A stretch of DNA of 64,000 nucleotides from Actinacidiphila cocklensis (GTDB taxonomy: Bacteria; Actinomycetota; Actinomycetes; Streptomycetales; Streptomycetaceae), in NCBI RefSeq assembly GCF_907177275.1, contig NZ_CAJSLV010000063.1, positions 1-64,000 of the forward strand, read 5' to 3'. Below, piece by piece: positions 8,741 to 16,408 of this stretch. The position numbers and the translations under genes are program-made. How positions within the stretch are numbered: the first letter of the stretch is position 1; every line of letters starts with the position of its first letter. The notes beneath the pieces were generated by a model, which was given only the letters and a program-made list of their open reading frames with translations, was not told where the DNA came from and did not search any database.

Positions 8741-9298
8741 ATGTCCAAACCGACGGAGACCTCGTCAGAACTTCTTGAGCGCCTCCAGCACCAGGTGGCC
8801 CTTTTCGCCCGCCGCGCGGAACAGACCCGGCTCGGCGGTGTGGGCAAGGCCCGCAACTCGATGGACCGCGCCGCATATCTGCTGCTCAACCGGCTCGACC
8901 GGGAGGGTCCCATGGGTGTCAAGGCACTCGCCGAGGCCATGGGTATCGACTCCTCCACGGTCACCCGGCAGGTGGCGCCGCTGGTCGACACCGGCCTGGT
9001 CAAGCGCACCTCGCACCCGGACGACGGCCGGGCCGTGGTGCTCGCGGTCTCGCCGCGCGGCCGCGGCCGGCTCGACGAGGTGCGCGACTCGCGCCGCCGG
9101 CTGATGGCCCAGGTCACCGACGGGTGGACGGAAGGGGAGCGGGAGGTCTTCACCGACCTTCTCGTACGGTTCAACATCTCGCTCGCCGACTGGCACGCCG
9201 GCCTCGGCCGCGGCGACGACGAGGCCCCGGGAGCGACGGCAGGTGCCTCGCGTGCGCATGGTGCGTACGAGTCACAGGGGGACCCGCAAGGGGCTTGA
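8741..9298 (+). CDS. MarR-family transcriptional regulator
   Basis: The 185-residue protein has a winged helix-turn-helix: recognition region GVKALAEAMGIDSSTVTRQVAPLVDTGLV, then the wing PDDGRAVVLAVSPRGR, flanked by helices for dimerisation. MarR proteins are dimeric repressors or activators that respond to small ligands. ATG at 8741 gives the conserved MSKPTETSSELLERL start with aagg upstream; an earlier in-frame GTG adds a cysteine-containing leader that does not look like MarR. Its stop codon overlaps a possible TTG start of the next gene, so the three genes 8741-10190 may form one operon. Ligand unknown. Confidence 0.82.
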   Translation: MSKPTETSSELLERLQHQVALFARRAEQTRLGGVGKARNSMDRAAYLLLNRLDREGPMGVKALAEAMGIDSSTVTRQVAPLVDTGLVKRTSHPDDGRAVVLAVSPRGRGRLDEVRDSRRRLMAQVTDGWTEGEREVFTDLLVRFNISLADWHAGLGRGDDEAPGATAGASRAHGAYESQGDPQGA

Positions 9299-9330
9299 CC
9301 GGGAACACCCGGTTGCCGTCCCATGGCCGC

Positions 9331-9891
9331 GTGGGGAAGCGCCGGGCGGCAGCGGAGATCCGACGGGACGCCGAATTCGCGGCGTTCAGCGCCGGGGCGG
9401 CGGGCCGACTGCTGCACACCGCCACCCTGCTGACCGGCGACCGGGAGCAGGCCGAGCGGCTGCTCACCGCGACGCTGGCCCGCACGTACGCCGACTGGCT
9501 GCGGATGCGCGCCGACGACCCGTACGACCAGGCGCGGGCGGAGCTGGTACGCCGCTTCGCCTACCGGCCGTGGTGGCGGCGCCCGCGCGGCGGGGTGCTC
9601 GCACGGCTCACCCCGCAGGAGCGGCTCGTCGTCACGATGCGGTACTTCGAGGGTGTCGCGGAGGAGCAGACCGCGGCCCAGCTCGGACTGGCCACCGACC
9701 GGGTCAGGGCGATCGGCGCCCGGGCCACCGCGACCCTGCGCAGCCGCCGCTACGACCCGTCGGGCAAACCCCCGGCCGGCGGCACACCGCCGGCCGGCCG
9801 CACACCCCAGGCGGCGCCGCGTACGGTCGCCGAGGCCCGCGACCGCGCGGACCGCGCCGACCGCCGGGCAGCCCAGCAGGTGGCGCCGTGA
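9331..9891 (+). CDS. Sigma-70 family (SigE-like ECF) protein
   Basis: The 186-residue protein resembles small ECF sigma factors of the SigE family: an N-terminal region-2-like stretch (DAEFAAFSAGAAGRLLHTATLL then a helical segment with YADWLRM) and a C-terminal region 4 with LTPQERLVVTMRYFEGV and a helix-turn-helix at AAQLGLATDRVRAIGARA. The region-2 part looks degenerate, so it may act as a co-factor rather than a full sigma factor. The tail is proline-, alanine- and arginine-rich. Start uncertain: GTG 9331 gives VGKRRAAAEIRRDAEF, while TTG 9295 would overlap the MarR stop (TTGA). It is coupled to the next gene through GTGA. Confidence 0.65.
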   Translation: MGKRRAAAEIRRDAEFAAFSAGAAGRLLHTATLLTGDREQAERLLTATLARTYADWLRMRADDPYDQARAELVRRFAYRPWWRRPRGGVLARLTPQERLVVTMRYFEGVAEEQTAAQLGLATDRVRAIGARATATLRSRRYDPSGKPPAGGTPPAGRTPQAAPRTVAEARDRADRADRRAAQQVAP

Positions 9892-10190
9892 GGGCGCCGA
9901 ACCGGCGCGACGACGAGGTGCGGCAGCTGCTCGACACCCCGCACCCGGCGGTGCCCGCCGACCTGGTGGCCCGCGCGACCGTGCGGGGGCGGCGTACGGT
10001 ACGCCGCCGCCGCGTCCGGCGGCAGGTGCTGTGGGTGCTGCTGGTGGCCGCGGTGGTGGCCGGCATCGTGCTGGCGGTGCTCGCCTGGCCCGAGCACCAC
10101 GACCCGGCCGGCGACACCGGCGACGGCACCTGGTGGTCGCCGGTGAGCCTGGGCCGCCTCCCGGCGCCGCTGCTGCGGCTGCCGCGCTGA
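9888..10190 (+). CDS. Small membrane protein paired with sigma-like protein
   Basis: A 100-residue protein: about 45 N-terminal residues that are arginine-rich (RGRRTVRRRRVRRQ just before the membrane), one transmembrane segment at about residues 48-67 (VLWVLLVAAVVAGIVLAVLA) and a short extracytoplasmic tail. The start GTG overlaps the stop of the sigma-like gene (GTGA). A small membrane protein coupled to an ECF-like sigma factor suggests an anti-sigma or tethering role, but it lacks a recognisable zinc anti-sigma motif, so this is only inference from position. Confidence 0.65.
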   Translation: MRAPNRRDDEVRQLLDTPHPAVPADLVARATVRGRRTVRRRRVRRQVLWVLLVAAVVAGIVLAVLAWPEHHDPAGDTGDGTWWSPVSLGRLPAPLLRLPR

Positions 10191-10212
10191 GCCGGGACGG
10201 GCGGCCCGGGGG

Positions 10213-11355
10213 TCAGGCCAGGGCCTGGCTCAGGTCGGCCAGCAGGTCGTCCACCGCCTCGATGCCCACCGACAGCCGGACCAGGTCGGCCGGCACCTCC
10301 AGGGCGGAGCCGGCGACCGACGCGTGCGTCATCCGGCCCGGGTGCTCGATCAGCGACTCGACGCCGCCCAGCGACTCGCCGAGGGTGAACAGCTTCGCCC
10401 GGTCGCACACCGCGACCGCCGCCTCCTCGCCGCCGTCGACCCGGAAGGACACCATCCCGCCGAAGGCCTTCATCTGCTTGGCGGCCACCTCGTGGCCCGG
10501 GTGCTCGGGCAGCCCCGGGTAGTAGACCTGGGTCACCTTCGGGTGCGCGGACAGCAGGTGCGCGACCCGGGTGGCGTTGGCGCTGTGCCGGTCCATGCGC
10601 ACCGCGAGGGTCTTGATGCCGCGCATCACCAGCCACGCGTCGAAGGGACCTGCGACCGCGCCCATCGCGTTCTGGTGGTAGGCCAGCTCCTCGCCGAGAC
10701 CGGCGTCCGAGGTCACCAGGGCGCCGCCGACCACGTCGGAGTGGCCTCCCATGTACTTCGTCGTGGAGTGCACCACCACGTCGGCGCCCAGCGCGAGCGG
10801 CTGCTGGAGATACGGGCTGGCGAAGGTGTTGTCCACCACCAGCCGCACCCCCGCCTGCCGGGCCACCCCGGCGAGCGCGGCGATGTCGCTGACGCCCAGC
10901 AGCGGGTTGGAGGGCGTCTCCACCCAGATCAGCTTCGTCTCGGGGCGTACCGCGTCGCGCACCGCCTGCACGTCGGAGGTGTCGGCCACCGACCAGGTCA
11001 CGCCCCAGCGCTCCACGACCTTCGCGAACAGCCGGAAGGTGCCGCCGTAGGCGTCGTTGGGGATCACCACGTGGTCGCCGGGGGCGAGCACGGTACGCAG
11101 CAGGCAGTCCTCGGCCGCCAGGCCCGACGCGAAGGCGAGCCCGCGGCTGCCGCCCTCCAGCGCCGCCAGGTTCGCTTCGAGCGCGGTCCTGGTGGGGTTC
11201 GCCGACCGGCTGTACTCGTAACCGCCCCGCAGGCCGCCGACGCCGTCCTGCTTGTACGTCGACACCTGGTAGATCGGGGTGACGACGGCGCCGGTCTGCG
11301 CGTCGGCCGGCTGCCCCGCGTGGATGGCCAGGGTCTCGAAGTGCTGATCGCTCAT
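10213..11355 (-). CDS. metB: Cystathionine gamma-synthase/lyase
   Basis: The 380-residue protein is a fold-type I PLP enzyme of the Cys/Met metabolism family, linking homoserine esters and cysteine to cystathionine, or cleaving cystathionine. It shows YEYSRSANPTR, the SGLAAEDCLLRTVLAPGDH region, DNTFASPYLQQPLALGADV and the PLP lysine in VVHSTTKYMGGHSD (Lys200), plus the C-terminal SLGGVESLIEHP substrate-binding motif. CGS and CGL activities are not separable by these motifs; homologues in Streptomyces are annotated metB. It is convergent with the sigma-like operon (22 bp gap). No SAM riboswitch is visible in the 91-bp upstream gap. Confidence 0.88.
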   Translation of the reverse strand: MSDQHFETLAIHAGQPADAQTGAVVTPIYQVSTYKQDGVGGLRGGYEYSRSANPTRTALEANLAALEGGSRGLAFASGLAAEDCLLRTVLAPGDHVVIPNDAYGGTFRLFAKVVERWGVTWSVADTSDVQAVRDAVRPETKLIWVETPSNPLLGVSDIAALAGVARQAGVRLVVDNTFASPYLQQPLALGADVVVHSTTKYMGGHSDVVGGALVTSDAGLGEELAYHQNAMGAVAGPFDAWLVMRGIKTLAVRMDRHSANATRVAHLLSAHPKVTQVYYPGLPEHPGHEVAAKQMKAFGGMVSFRVDGGEEAAVAVCDRAKLFTLGESLGGVESLIEHPGRMTHASVAGSALEVPADLVRLSVGIEAVDDLLADLSQALA

Positions 11356-11401
11356 GCCGCCGAGCGTAGTGCCCCGCGGGGGCCTCCCCCGGACAACGGC
11401 A

Positions 11402-11432
11402 CCGGCCGGCCGCGGCGGACGCGACCGGCCGG
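11402..11432 (-). terminator. Hairpin after the GH87-like gene
   Basis: ccggccggccgcg (11402-11414) pairs with cgcgaccggccgg (11420-11432) with one mismatch and a 5-nt loop, just past the leftward stop at 11447. It fits a terminator for the glucanase gene ahead of metB. Confidence 0.5.
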
Positions 11433-11446
11433 CGGGGTGGTTCCGG

Positions 11447-13510
11447 CTACCAGGCGGAGGGGGCCGGCGGCGGGACCACGGCGGGGCGGTCGTCGCAGGT
11501 GATGGTGTTGGGCAGCTCCCACGGGGCCAGCCAGGGACCGGTGGTGCCGCCGCCGTCGTTGCCGCCGAGGTCGGTGACGGCGAACTCGGAGCCGGTGGCG
11601 GGGAAGTTGAAGGAGCCGCAGTTGTTGATGCCGACGGCTCCGACGTTGCGGGCGTCGACGTTCTCGAAGGTCGCGCCGCCCTTGGCCCGGGCGCTGAGCA
11701 CGGAGGTGCCGGTGCCGTCGACCTGGATGTCCTTGAAGTGGGCGCCGGTGATGGAGTAAAGGTCCTTCACCGGGAAGTCGCTGACCAGCATGATCGCGTT
11801 GTAGGTGCTGTCGAGGAAGCGGTCGCCGGTCACCTGGACGTCGGCGTCGATGTTCTTCTCCAGCGCGTAGAACCAGATCGCGCCGAGCCCGATCTTCCAG
11901 TTCAGCTCGTACGTCCCGGCCCTGACCGTGGTGTTGCCGGCGATCGTCAGCTTGCCGGTGAAGGCCTCGGAGCCGAAGCGCGAGCCGACGTGCAGGGCGC
12001 TGCCCTCGCGGACCGGGTCGGCGATCAGGTTGGCGGAGACGGTGTTGTCCGTACCGCCGTAGACGGCGATGCCGTTGGCGAGCACCGGGGTCTGCACGGT
12101 GTTGTGGTCGATGGTGTTGCCGGCGTCCTCGGTCCTCTCCGACCACATCGCGAGCGCGTCGTCGCCGGTGTTGCGCAGGAAGTTGCCGGAGATCGCCGAA
12201 CGCGTCACGCCGGTGTGGAAGTTGATGCCGTCGGCGATCTGGTCGACGATCACGTTGTTCGTGATCCGCAGATTGCTCATCGGCCCGTCGAACCACATGC
12301 CGACCTTGGTGTGCTGGATGTACAGCCCGTCGATGGTGGAGTCGCTGAGCGAGCCGCCGATCCCGTTGACCTGGTCGGTGTCGATCCGCTCGCGCACGTC
12401 GCCCTGGATCGCGAAGCCCGACAGGTGGACGTCGGAACTGCCGCCCGCCGCCGCGTCCTTGCCGTAGAAGCCGACCCCGGTGTGCACGCTCCCATCGGGG
12501 GCCGGGGTCGCCAGGTCCACCTGGTGGCCCTTGATGACCGTGTACCAGCTGCCCGCGCCCTCGATGGTCACGTGGTCGACGATGATGTGCCGGCTGACCT
12601 GGTAGGTGCCCGGCGGGATGTAGACCTTCAGGTGGGCGCGCTGCGCGAAGGCGATCGCCTTGTCGATCGCGCCGGCCGAGTCCCGCCGGCCGGTCGGGTC
12701 GGCGCCGAAGAGCAGCACGTCGGCCGCCGGCAGGTCGACCTTCGGCGGCGCGACCAGCTGCGAGTCCAGCAGGTCGACGGTGGTGGTCGCGGCCCCGGCC
12801 GGCACGGTCAGCCGTACGGTCTGGCCCGCCTTGTACGTACGGCCGAGCAGCAGCCGCTGCTCGTCGTAGAAGTGGTTGGGCCGGAAGGGCTTGGCGAAGA
12901 CCGGCGTGGGCGTGGTGGCGTTCGGCACGCAGCCGCACTCGGTGACCCACCAGTCGGGGTGGGTGATGTCGGCGTTCGGGTCGTTCGAGAACGGATACAG
13001 GTTGTAGAGCCAGGCGTACTGCGAGGTCAGCGTCATGGTCTTCGCCGCGCCGCCGTCGACGGTGACCTTCAGCGGCGAGGTGCCGCCGCCGCCCGCGGGG
13101 GCGTCGGGGATGCTGTAGCGCACGTTGACCGCGTTGGCCGCGCTCGGCAGCGTGAAATCGACGTACTGCCCCGGCTTCAGGGTCACCGCGCTGCGGCCCG
13201 AGGCCTCGGCGGGCAGGGTGTAGGCGTCCCGGCCCGGGCCGATGACGGTGCCGTCGGTGCGCGCGTTCTCGGCCTCCTGCTCGGCGAAGCCGACATCGGC
13301 GCCGCGTCCCGCGGTCAGCGCCGGGTCGAGGGCGGCCCGGGTGACCACGGCCTTGCCGGCGTCGGGCGCCGGCGCCTTGGCGACCGCGGTGCCGCCGCTC
13401 AGCACGCCGAGCGCGGCCGCCGCCGCGGTCACCGACGCGACCGTCACGGCGGCTCTTCGCCGCGGGCCCGATGACCATCTCGCCACAGCACCGGTGATGC
13501 TCCGTGACAT
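11447..13510 (-). CDS. Secreted GH87-like alpha-1,3-glucanase (mycodextranase)
   Basis: The 687-residue protein has an arginine-containing secretion signal (residues 1-44, ...SSGPRRRAAVTVASVTAAAAALG, cleavage near AKA), a beta-sandwich carbohydrate-binding-like domain (about 85-260) and a long right-handed beta-helix starting at VLLFGADPTGRRDSAGAIDKAI. In GH87 enzymes three Asp residues spaced D-x22-DD are catalytic; here Asp427 (IADGINFH) and Asp450-Asp451 (NTGDDALAMWS) have exactly that spacing. GH87 enzymes hydrolyse alpha-1,3-glucan of fungal walls or dental mutan. The two tandem cysteines in ECGCVPN may be a disulfide pair. Neighbours give no pathway context. A pectate-lyase-like or dextranase-like activity is the alternative. 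Confidence 0.72.
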   Translation of the reverse strand: MSRSITGAVARWSSGPRRRAAVTVASVTAAAAALGVLSGGTAVAKAPAPDAGKAVVTRAALDPALTAGRGADVGFAEQEAENARTDGTVIGPGRDAYTLPAEASGRSAVTLKPGQYVDFTLPSAANAVNVRYSIPDAPAGGGGTSPLKVTVDGGAAKTMTLTSQYAWLYNLYPFSNDPNADITHPDWWVTECGCVPNATTPTPVFAKPFRPNHFYDEQRLLLGRTYKAGQTVRLTVPAGAATTTVDLLDSQLVAPPKVDLPAADVLLFGADPTGRRDSAGAIDKAIAFAQRAHLKVYIPPGTYQVSRHIIVDHVTIEGAGSWYTVIKGHQVDLATPAPDGSVHTGVGFYGKDAAAGGSSDVHLSGFAIQGDVRERIDTDQVNGIGGSLSDSTIDGLYIQHTKVGMWFDGPMSNLRITNNVIVDQIADGINFHTGVTRSAISGNFLRNTGDDALAMWSERTEDAGNTIDHNTVQTPVLANGIAVYGGTDNTVSANLIADPVREGSALHVGSRFGSEAFTGKLTIAGNTTVRAGTYELNWKIGLGAIWFYALEKNIDADVQVTGDRFLDSTYNAIMLVSDFPVKDLYSITGAHFKDIQVDGTGTSVLSARAKGGATFENVDARNVGAVGINNCGSFNFPATGSEFAVTDLGGNDGGGTTGPWLAPWELPNTITCDDRPAVVPPPAPSAW

Positions 13511-13953
13511 CGAAAGCTCGATTCTCTCAGGACAGGCTCAGGTGGGGGTCCGTTCGCCCCCGGCACCCGCGGCGGCCCGGTCTGACGGCGGGGCGCCGGC
13601 AGGCACCGGGTGAGGTGAACCTAGGTCGGCGCCGTCCGTTTCCACAAGGCTCGTGCGAGCGTATTTCGCGTCTTTGGCGCACAACTTCACGGGTGTGCAC
13701 AGTTTTTGCGTAGCCTGATCCGCCGCTTGCGACTCACCGGACACTCGGGGGACGCCCGCCCCGGCCCTCGCCCCGCGGCGCAAAAAGGTTGAGCACGGGG
13801 CGCGTGGGATTGGCCTCACGGACATTTCGCGGTGGTTTTGCAAGGATGGCCGGGAGCGGTCGGCTTCGCGTCGGTTCTCCGGGGCAGGCGTTGCAGACGA
13901 CCGCTGCGTCCGGGCTGTCGGTGAACGTCGATGGAGGGGCAGGGGCTGCTGGT
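13511..13953. other. Intergenic region between divergent glucanase and PAP2 genes
   Basis: This 443-bp gap holds the divergent upstream regions of the glucanase and PAP2-like genes. An AT-richer patch (about 13,640-13,715: tatttcgcg, gtgtgcacagtttttgcgtag) is the most promoter-like part. An in-frame extension of the PAP2 gene back to 13,789 is possible but lacks a ribosome-binding site. No clear RNA or repeat was seen. Confidence 0.4.
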
Positions 13954-14850
13954 ATGGGACTGGGGAGCGGGACGTCGTCGGTCATCACCGCCAAGCGCCT
14001 CCTTCCGAGACCACCACGCATCCCGCTGCCGGCCAGACTCCCGCTGCTGCTGCCCGAGCTGGTGCTGCTGTTCGCCGTCAACGCGCTGTACAAGTACGGC
14101 CGCATGGTGGCCAACGGCCGTACGGACGGCGCCTACCGGCACGCCGACGGGGTCTGGTCGTTCGAACGCGCGGTGCACCTGCCGAGCGAGCGGTCCCTGC
14201 AGGACCTGATGCTGCACAGCGAGACGCTGGTCCACACCGCCAACTACCTCTACGCCACGGTGCACTTCCCGGCGATGGTCGTCTTCCTGGGCTGGATGTT
14301 CACCAAGAAGCGGGCGCACTACCTGTGGATCAGGCGGGCCATCGTGATCCAGACGATGCTGGCGCTGATCGGCCACCTGTTCTTCCCGCTCGCCCCGCCG
14401 CGGCTGCTGCCCGGCGACGGCATGGTCGACACCGCGGCGGTCTACGGCCCGGCCGTCTACGGCAGACCGGACAGCGACTCGATGGCCAACCAGTTCGCGG
14501 CGATGCCGTCGCTGCACGTCGGCTGGGCGCTGGCCATCGCAGTCGGCCTGATCGCCGCGTACCGCTCGCGCTGGCGGTGGCTGTGGCTGCTGCACCCGCT
14601 GGTGACCATGCTCGTGGTGGTCGGCACCGCCAACCACTACTGGCTGGACTGCCTCGTGGGCTCCGCCCTGCTGGGCGTGGCGCTCGCGGTCATCCCCGGC
14701 CCGGTCACCGACCCCCCGACCCCACGCCCGGGCCGCGGCCACTGGGCCTGGCCGATCCGCCGTCTGCCGGCGCCGACCCGACAGCCCGCCCTGGACGCCC
14801 ACGGACCTTCCCCCCGCACGGCCTGGCCGCACGGTTCCCCGCACCCCTGA
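13954..14850 (+). CDS. PAP2-superfamily membrane phosphatase / inositol-phosphotransferase-like protein
   Basis: The 298-residue integral membrane protein has about six hydrophobic segments and the lipid phosphatase signature: PSLHVGWALA (motif 2, His as acid) and GTANHYWLDC (motif 3, nucleophilic His plus Asp). A first basic motif is replaced by KKRAHYLWIRR. This layout resembles the PAP2_3/AUR1-like branch, which includes inositol-phosphorylceramide synthase-like and undecaprenyl-pyrophosphatase-like enzymes. ATG 13954 has aggggc 8 bp upstream. The C-terminal 45 residues are proline-rich and probably cytoplasmic. The substrate is unknown; a phospholipid or isoprenoid phosphate is likely. 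Confidence 0.75.
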   Translation: MGLGSGTSSVITAKRLLPRPPRIPLPARLPLLLPELVLLFAVNALYKYGRMVANGRTDGAYRHADGVWSFERAVHLPSERSLQDLMLHSETLVHTANYLYATVHFPAMVVFLGWMFTKKRAHYLWIRRAIVIQTMLALIGHLFFPLAPPRLLPGDGMVDTAAVYGPAVYGRPDSDSMANQFAAMPSLHVGWALAIAVGLIAAYRSRWRWLWLLHPLVTMLVVVGTANHYWLDCLVGSALLGVALAVIPGPVTDPPTPRPGRGHWAWPIRRLPAPTRQPALDAHGPSPRTAWPHGSPHP

Positions 14851-14935
14851 CGTCGCGAGGCCGCATCTGATCTGCGGCCGCCGCCGCGCGAGCGCGACGA
14901 CCACGACGCGGCCGCAGGCAGGCAACGCCACCGCT

Positions 14936-15092
14936 AGGGGCAATCACCCCAGGCGGCGCTGGGGGCGCCCCCAGGCGAAGCCCTGGGGGCGGAACCGCGC
15001 GCGCAACCCCCGCCGGGGGAAAGCCGACCGCCCGCCCGCAAGGGGCGATCACCCCAGGGACGCGAGGAACCGCGCGACCAGCCACGACGGGC
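14936..15092. repeat. Mosaic intergenic repeat, copy A
   Basis: Core at about 14,954-15,008: ggcgctgggggcgcccccaggcgaagccctgggggcgg, then ccgcccgcaaggggcgatcacccc and cgcgcgaccagccacgac. The same modules in the same order recur near 18.0, 24.3 and 61.4 kb. The core forms a hairpin (tgggggcgccccca). It lies between the PAP2 gene and the 3' end of xylA. Confidence 0.7.
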
Positions 15093-15124
15093 CGTCCTGC
15101 GGACCCCGCGCCCCGGGGAGGGGC

Positions 15125-16306
15125 TCAGCGAGCGCCGAGCAGGTGCTCCATCGCCAGCTGGTCGAGCTGCTCGAACGCCATCCCCCGCGCGGCAGCGGCA
15201 TCCGCGTCGAAGTCCTCGTACGCCGAGCGGTCGGCCAGCAGGCCGGCCAGGCCCTCGCCCTCGGCGACGGTCGGCTGCGCGAGCTGGTCGAGGCGCGCGG
15301 CCACCAGCGCCTCCTGGACGGCCGGGTCGGCGCGGAAGGCGGCGGCACGGTCCTTGAGGATCAGGTAGTTGCGCATGCAGCCGGCGGCCGACGCCCACAC
15401 GCCGTCGTAGTCCTCGGTCCGCGGCGGCTTGAAGTCGAAGTGCCGCGGGCCCTCGTAGCCCGCCGACTCCAGCAGGTCCACCAGCCAGAACGCCGACCGC
15501 AGGTCACCGGCGCCGAAGCGCAGGTCCTGGTCGTACTTGATGCCGGTCTGGCCGTTGAGGTCGATGTGGAAGAGCTTGTTGTGCCACAGCGCCTGGGCGA
15601 TGCCGTGCGGGAAGTTCAGCCCGGCCATCTGCTCGTGGCCGACCTCGGGGTTGACGCCGACCAGCTCGGGGCGCTCCAGGGTGTTGATGAACGCCAGCGC
15701 GTGGCCGACGGTCGGCAGGAGGATGTCGCCGCGCGGCTCGTTCGGCTTGGGCTCGATGGCGAACTTCAGGTCGTAGCCCTTCTCGGTGACGTAGTCGCCG
15801 AGCAGGTCGAAGGCCTCCTTGAAGCGGTCGAGCGCGACCCGCACGTCCTTGGCGGCACCGGACTCGGCGCCCTCGCGGCCGCCCCAGGCGACGTAGACCT
15901 TGGCGCCCAGCTCGGCGGCCAGGTCGATGTTGCGGATGGTCTTGCGCAGCGCGAAGCGGCGCACGTCGCGGTCGTTGGCCGTGAAGCCGCCGTCCTTGAA
16001 GACCGGGTGGGTGAAGAGGTTGGTGGTCGCCATCGGGACCGTCAGCCCGGTGGTGTCGAGCGCCGCGCGGAAGCGCTTGATGAGCGCGTCGCGGTCGGCG
16101 TCGGAGGACCCGAACGGGATCAGGTCGTCGTCGTGGAACGTCACACCGTACGCACCGAGCTCCGCGAGCTTGGTGACGGTCTCGACGGGGTCGAGCGGCG
16201 CGCGGGTCGCCTCACCGAAGGGGTCGCGTCCCTGCCAGCCCACCGTCCACAGGCCGAAGGTGAACTTGTGCTCGGGCCCCGGGGTGAGGTTCGTCTCGGA
16301 AGTCAT
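15125..16306 (-). CDS. xylA: Xylose isomerase
   Basis: This enzyme converts D-xylose to D-xylulose. The 393-residue protein matches the short (class I) actinomycete form: TFHDDD with the catalytic His58 and nearby Asp (His54/Asp57 in S. rubiginosus numbering), AWGGREG, metal ligands in AIEPKPNEPRGD, NPEVGHEQMAG and HIDLNGQ. The first residues TPGPEHKFTFGLWTVGWQGRDPFG are the family hallmark. A good AGGAG lies 9 bp before the ATG. It is divergent from xylB with a 102-bp shared regulatory gap and is probably controlled by the nearby ROK repressor. Confidence 0.95.
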   Translation of the reverse strand: MTSETNLTPGPEHKFTFGLWTVGWQGRDPFGEATRAPLDPVETVTKLAELGAYGVTFHDDDLIPFGSSDADRDALIKRFRAALDTTGLTVPMATTNLFTHPVFKDGGFTANDRDVRRFALRKTIRNIDLAAELGAKVYVAWGGREGAESGAAKDVRVALDRFKEAFDLLGDYVTEKGYDLKFAIEPKPNEPRGDILLPTVGHALAFINTLERPELVGVNPEVGHEQMAGLNFPHGIAQALWHNKLFHIDLNGQTGIKYDQDLRFGAGDLRSAFWLVDLLESAGYEGPRHFDFKPPRTEDYDGVWASAAGCMRNYLILKDRAAAFRADPAVQEALVAARLDQLAQPTVAEGEGLAGLLADRSAYEDFDADAAAARGMAFEQLDQLAMEHLLGAR

Positions 16307-16408
16307 TACGGCTCGCTCCTATTCGTCAGACTGTTGAACAAATTAGTATGCGAGGCCGATGATGGGAAGTGGCAGCTCGCTATGGGCTCCGGAAGGGACA
16401 GGAATCAC
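16307..16408. promoter_or_regulatory. xylA-xylB divergent promoter/operator region
   Basis: The 102-bp gap is AT-rich for this genome. It contains tgttgaaca (16332-16340), a short dyad with arms TGTT/AACA, followed by aattagtatg, which could provide -10 elements in either direction. ROK-type xylose repressors usually bind AT-rich inverted repeats in such gaps. The exact operator is not certain. Confidence 0.45.
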
